Below are positions 60,750 through 64,000 of a stretch of 64,000 nt of DNA, one piece after another (positions within the stretch are counted from its first letter, which is position 1; every line of letters begins with the position of its first letter). The notes below the pieces were generated by a model. It saw nothing but the letters and a program-made list of their open reading frames with translations, did not search any database and had not been told where the DNA came from. Location of the stretch: positions 2,914,001 through 2,978,000 of the forward strand of contig NZ_CP071503.1 of assembly GCF_017354945.1 (NCBI RefSeq), read 5' to 3'. Position numbers and translations under genes: made by a program. The DNA is from Shewanella avicenniae. GTDB taxonomy: Bacteria > Pseudomonadota > Gammaproteobacteria > Enterobacterales > Shewanellaceae.

Positions 60750-61862
60750 TTATTGCTCATTCGCAATCGATAGTTGAAAATACCCACCAAGCGGCAAATC
60801 AGGGCGATATTCTACGCCGGAAAAGTGATTTCTTGCGATAAAATCCTTGTCTTTGCAATTTCGTGACATAACGCAGATTTTTTCATCTTTTCTCAACTCG
60901 CGAGCATGGCCTTGGCAATCTCCCCAATCGAGTAGACCGAGCTGAATAGTGGCTGGTAACATCAAGGGTGTAAATTCTTGTTGCTGCCGTAGATAGCACC
61001 TCAATCCACTGCCTGCTTGCGCAAGTCTCACAGTTTGAGTGGCAGCCTTATATACCACGAGTACAATATCTGTATAAAAACCCATGCCAGAATGCACCAA
61101 TCGTTGATTGATGTACCCCAGCATTTTGCACGGTTCTATCAGCTGCTTGTGCTTTTTCAACTCTTGGGCACTTTGGTGCACAAAACTTCTCAGCAAAACA
61201 CTGGCGAAGGCTGCACGATTATCTTCTGGATAAAAGTGTGCCATGTACATCACAATATGCTCCGTATCTACAGGCTCAGAATCGATAAAATATGGCGTGA
61301 CATTGTCCCCAGTGAACAGGCTATATTCAAATTCTGCGTGTTGATAAGTTACAGAAGAGACAGGGAATAACTGTTGTTGTACGCTTTTTGCGGCGTTTGC
61401 GTTGTGTTCCAGTAACGACAGGTGCTCATTCAATTCTTGGTAGGATAACGCATCCAACTCTTGTGCAAGATTACCGTTACCGTGTTGCACAACCCGCAAA
61501 CTTTCCGACAGAGCATGCTCGATTTGGTAGAGATCTGAGATGGGTTTCACGAGATAGTCCGAAGCACCATACCTTAACGCATCGGATACGATTGACATCT
61601 GTTGGTTACCAGACATCACTACCGCTGGAATGTTCGCCCCAGCCTCTGCGAGCTCTTGCAGTAGCTCTAAGCCACTCATATTTGGCATGGTTAAGTCAGA
61701 CAGAAGTACATCGAAGCTATCGGTAAAAAATTGTGCTAATGCCACTTCGCCGTCGCTTGCTTCAGTCACAAGCGCACCGCGACTTCTCAGAAAAGACGCA
61801 ACAATGTTACGAAAGACAGGGTCGTCTTCAACTAGCAAAACTTTTACTGCATCAAGCGTCAT
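60750..61862 (-). CDS. RssB-like response regulator with degenerate PP2C domain
   Basis: 370 residues from the ATG at 61862 (AGGAA 6 nt upstream); the ATG at 61892 adds only ten residues. The receiver domain (about 5-120) has acidic pocket residues, phosphoacceptor Asp56 in LLSDLTMPNMSG, and YLVKP. The rest (about 160-370) resembles a SpoIIE/PP2C-type phosphatase, but the GGDxxD metal loop is replaced by TGDNVTPYFID, so it is probably a pseudophosphatase, as in RssB. RssB delivers sigma-S to ClpXP; a similar partner-binding role here is inferred. No histidine kinase is nearby. Confidence 0.8.
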   Translation of the reverse strand: MTLDAVKVLLVEDDPVFRNIVASFLRSRGALVTEASDGEVALAQFFTDSFDVLLSDLTMPNMSGLELLQELAEAGANIPAVVMSGNQQMSIVSDALRYGASDYLVKPISDLYQIEHALSESLRVVQHGNGNLAQELDALSYQELNEHLSLLEHNANAAKSVQQQLFPVSSVTYQHAEFEYSLFTGDNVTPYFIDSEPVDTEHIVMYMAHFYPEDNRAAFASVLLRSFVHQSAQELKKHKQLIEPCKMLGYINQRLVHSGMGFYTDIVLVVYKAATQTVRLAQAGSGLRCYLRQQQEFTPLMLPATIQLGLLDWGDCQGHARELRKDEKICVMSRNCKDKDFIARNHFSGVEYRPDLPLGGYFQLSIANEQ

Positions 61863-61943
61863 ACAATTTCCTACATTGCTGACGTGACACACAATAAGTA
61901 CTAAAACACCTTGCTAGGGTTTTCTAGGACGACAATTGTGTAA

Positions 61944-62720
61944 CTACTCCAGCTCCTGCATATACTGGTCGAGCAACTCATCATCATTGTCCTTTTTAGA
62001 TGGTATTTTACCGTCATACAGCTTGTAATCCACATACTGGATATACGCATCCTTGACGAAGCTGTAAGGGTCGAGTGCATTATCAACTAATCGTTCTTGA
62101 TCTACCGCTGCGGCACGAGCACTAAGCCCCTTTAACCCCCAACGTAGAACCGTTTGCCAAAGGCTAAACTCTGACAATGGGAAGTATAGACTATCTACCC
62201 AATCTGTTGTTATTTCACGGGTCACATAAGGCCCCATAAATGGCGCCATAAAGTAAGGGCCATTCGGCACACCGTAATAACCGAGTACTTCGTTAAACTC
62301 ATCTTGTTTACGTGGCATTCCCATCATATCGGCAACATCAATAACACCCAATATCCCAACAGTGGTATTTACCACAAAGCGGCCACCCGCATTGGCGGCC
62401 CAATGCCATTTCCCCTGCAAGGTGTTGTTTACCAGAGAGCTTGGTTCTTCAAGATTTTGCAAGAAATTATCGACCCCAGTTTTGACAGGGACAGGCACAT
62501 AATTTCTGTAGCCATGCGCAACAGGTCGCGCGACATATTTATCCAAGTAGTTGTAGTTGAAATTCCACATAGCCCTGTTGAATCCTTCCAAAGGGTCACG
62601 CGGATCGTTGTAGGTGATTGATACAGACTTTTGCTCCACTGCATTTTGCTGCCCGTCAGCAAATACTGAACTGTTGCAGGTTAATAATGCGGCGACAAGC
62701 CATAGCCGATGGAATTTCAT
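61944..62720 (-). CDS. mlaA: Phospholipid-binding protein MlaA (VacJ)
   Basis: 258 residues, family-typical. Seen: DPRDPLEGFNRAMWNFNYNY, FLQNLEEPSSLVNNTLQGK, RFVVNTTVGILGVIDVADMM and DEFNEVLGYYGVPNGPYFM. It lies in the outer membrane and passes misplaced phospholipid to the Mla pathway. The N terminus has ALLTC instead of a canonical lipobox (G/A/S at -1), with a possible signal peptidase I site after VFA, so lipidation is uncertain. It ends in an acidic tail. The remaining mla genes are not here. Confidence 0.92.
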   Translation of the reverse strand: MKFHRLWLVAALLTCNSSVFADGQQNAVEQKSVSITYNDPRDPLEGFNRAMWNFNYNYLDKYVARPVAHGYRNYVPVPVKTGVDNFLQNLEEPSSLVNNTLQGKWHWAANAGGRFVVNTTVGILGVIDVADMMGMPRKQDEFNEVLGYYGVPNGPYFMAPFMGPYVTREITTDWVDSLYFPLSEFSLWQTVLRWGLKGLSARAAAVDQERLVDNALDPYSFVKDAYIQYVDYKLYDGKIPSKKDNDDELLDQYMQELE

Positions 62721-62927
62721 ATCACGCTCTTATGTCGAAGTTACTACAAATAATACTGGAGTTAGCTCAAGGATGTTGTCGATAATGACGATAATATTCT
62801 TAGCGGTAATGGACACGGTATCCCTAATCGCGGCCACAGTTATAGGATACTGCTCAAGTTGATTAGGTCAAATCGATATTTTTATAAACCTGCATAAAAC
62901 TGTCTGTTAAAATGGTAATTTGAAACA

Positions 62928-64000
62928 ATGAAATCAGTTAGTGAAACAATACCGATTCCTTTGCAACAATCTGTAAGTAATGCAGATGGCAACAAGACAG
63001 CCCCGTTATTGCCGGTGAGTATCACGTCACCCGCAGGTTCATCAGCTGTGGAACTTGTCCTTCAAGGGCAACGCTTCGAGCTTATCAATAGCCCCCTAGT
63101 CGAAACGGTCAGGCAACAGCTTCTAGGTGAATCCAGCCTTATTCGCGTATCAAATTTGGCGCAACAACCGATGCAAGCCACATTGTTGCAACTGGGAGAA
63201 AAAGTTGTATTAGCGGTTCCCAAAGAACTTTTAAGTAGCGCAAAATTAACCCAAACGGAATTTGCCGAATTGCAAACGCTGGCAAAGCGCCCCCAAGGTT
63301 ACCCATTACCCGTCGCCACCATCGATAGCGGCAAACTATCTTTTCCCGCAGGAAAGAGTATGACGCTTCCGGCGAGCGTTCAGCTTGTCAACGGTGACTA
63401 TGCCGCAAAAATCACCTTCGTTAATAATCGGTTATCACTGGAACTTCGACCAATCCAAAACGAGTTCCAAGTACAGCTCGCTCCAGCTAAGCCCACAAGT
63501 ACTGTTGCAGATACATCCACAAATTTAGTAGCCGATAAAGCCAGTCAATCTATCGTGGTTGCAAAAAATGATCTTTCCCAAGTATCAGCAAGTTGGTTGC
63601 ACAAACTGGAGCGAACACCATGGCATAGCAGCTTGAGCACGACGACGCAGACACAGCTGTCGCTGCACATGTCTAAAGATGACATCATCAACCTTGGAAA
63701 CGCCAATAGGCCGCTATCAACAACGCAAACTGCACCTACGCCGTCTGAACAGTACCGTGCTACTCAGCATCAAGCTGACAGTGCGACGATTAAACAAACG
63801 CCGATACCTTCTTCTGCCCTTGATCAAACGAATCAGCAGAAAGCTGACAGTGCGACGATTAAACAAACGCCGATACCTTCATCTGCCCTCGATCAAACGA
63901 ATCAGCAGAGAGCTGACAGCAACGTCAATGTGAACGTCCGCCTGAGCAACAATCTAAGTGTTAATAAAATTAACGTTCAGCCAGTCACCTTTGGTAACGA
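62928..64000 (+). CDS. FliK-like (hook-length control-like) protein, N-terminal part
   Basis: The frame is open from ATG 62928 to the right edge (357 codons), so the C terminus is missing. It begins MKSVSETIPIPLQQ, has a folded-looking part to about residue 185 (GQRFELINSPLVETVRQQL, AELQTLAKRPQGYPLPV) and then a Gln/Thr/Ser-rich region with two 23-residue tandem repeats. Such a layout, with a C-terminal hook-length domain to follow, is seen in FliK-like proteins encoded near chemotaxis genes in Shewanella and Vibrio. The hook domain itself is not visible here. No good ribosome site was found. It is divergent from mlaA. Confidence 0.6.
   Translation, partial: MKSVSETIPIPLQQSVSNADGNKTAPLLPVSITSPAGSSAVELVLQGQRFELINSPLVETVRQQLLGESSLIRVSNLAQQPMQATLLQLGEKVVLAVPKELLSSAKLTQTEFAELQTLAKRPQGYPLPVATIDSGKLSFPAGKSMTLPASVQLVNGDYAAKITFVNNRLSLELRPIQNEFQVQLAPAKPTSTVADTSTNLVADKASQSIVVAKNDLSQVSASWLHKLERTPWHSSLSTTTQTQLSLHMSKDDIINLGNANRPLSTTQTAPTPSEQYRATQHQADSATIKQTPIPSSALDQTNQQKADSATIKQTPIPSSALDQTNQQRADSNVNVNVRLSNNLSVNKINVQPVTFGN
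63774..63911 (+). repeat. 69-bp tandem repeat, two copies
   Basis: The units 63774-63842 and 63843-63911 encode 23 residues each (ADSATIKQTPIPSSALDQ, then TNQQ and K or R) and differ at only a few bases. A third copy starts (GCTGACAGC at 63912) and stops. It lies in the linker of the FliK-like protein. Confidence 0.92.

Overview
The window looks like a chromosomal segment of a Shewanella-type marine gammaproteobacterium (Alteromonadales). This is inferred from three things: a NagX/NagK/SIS-type NagB/NagA/NagP pathway under a LacI-type NagR, an outer-membrane multiheme c-type cytochrome, and an RfaH/ops-controlled O-antigen cluster followed by an mlaA - response regulator - FliK-like block. 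No rRNA, tRNA or CRISPR array was seen.

Layout. 1-3.9 kb: a GH2 beta-galactosidase cut by the left edge, and a convergent secreted GH2 enzyme. 4.1-9 kb: a LysR regulator divergent from an LLM flavin oxidoreductase - Old Yellow Enzyme - EthD operon, then a radical SAM gene. 9.1-13.9 kb: a minus-strand set of SnoaL-like, LLM oxidoreductase and tandem-SnoaL proteins beside an AcoR-type sigma-54 activator. 14-17.3 kb: a nine-haem lipoprotein cytochrome preceded by a good -24/-12 promoter and divergent from that activator. 17.4-34 kb: a glycan-foraging locus. 34-60.6 kb: a 23-gene O-antigen cluster on the minus strand. 60.7-64 kb: an RssB-like response regulator, MlaA, and the start of a FliK-like protein that runs off the right edge.

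Glycan locus. The minus-strand operon encodes a TonB-dependent receptor, a lipoprotein GH89 alpha-N-acetylglucosaminidase, a secreted LacZ-type beta-galactosidase and a secreted GH43 enzyme. The plus-strand operon is nagX-nagK-nagB-nagA-nagP. nagR lies between them. The same 17-bp palindromic operator (ATTGACAACGTTGACAT, in opposite orientations) stands before the TonB receptor and before nagX, so one regulator probably ties extracellular release of alpha-linked GlcNAc to its uptake and catabolism. NagX is a homologue of the HGSNAT acetyltransferase and GH89 is the NAGLU family, so this regulon pairs the two enzyme families that act in succession on heparan sulfate in animal lysosomes. No sulfatase, lyase or uronidase that can be recognised with confidence is present. 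An alpha-GlcNAc-capped galactoside (as on class III mucins) is therefore a better guess at the substrate than heparan sulfate.

O-antigen cluster. Transcription runs rfaH, then an ops site, OPX export protein, wzz, ascD(ddhD)-rfbF-rfbG-rfbH, a CDP-dideoxyhexose synthase-like reductase, a dead IS30 transposase, wzx, GT2, acetyltransferase, GT2, wzy, two GT4, manC, manB, wbaP, rmlD-A-C-B. The implied sugars (Gal start, Rha, Man, a 3,6-dideoxyhexose) and much of the order match the Salmonella rfb cluster, with the rml block moved to the 3' end. The wzx-to-wzy/GT core is clearly AT-richer than its flanks. Runs of G lie in wzz (9) and wzx (8).
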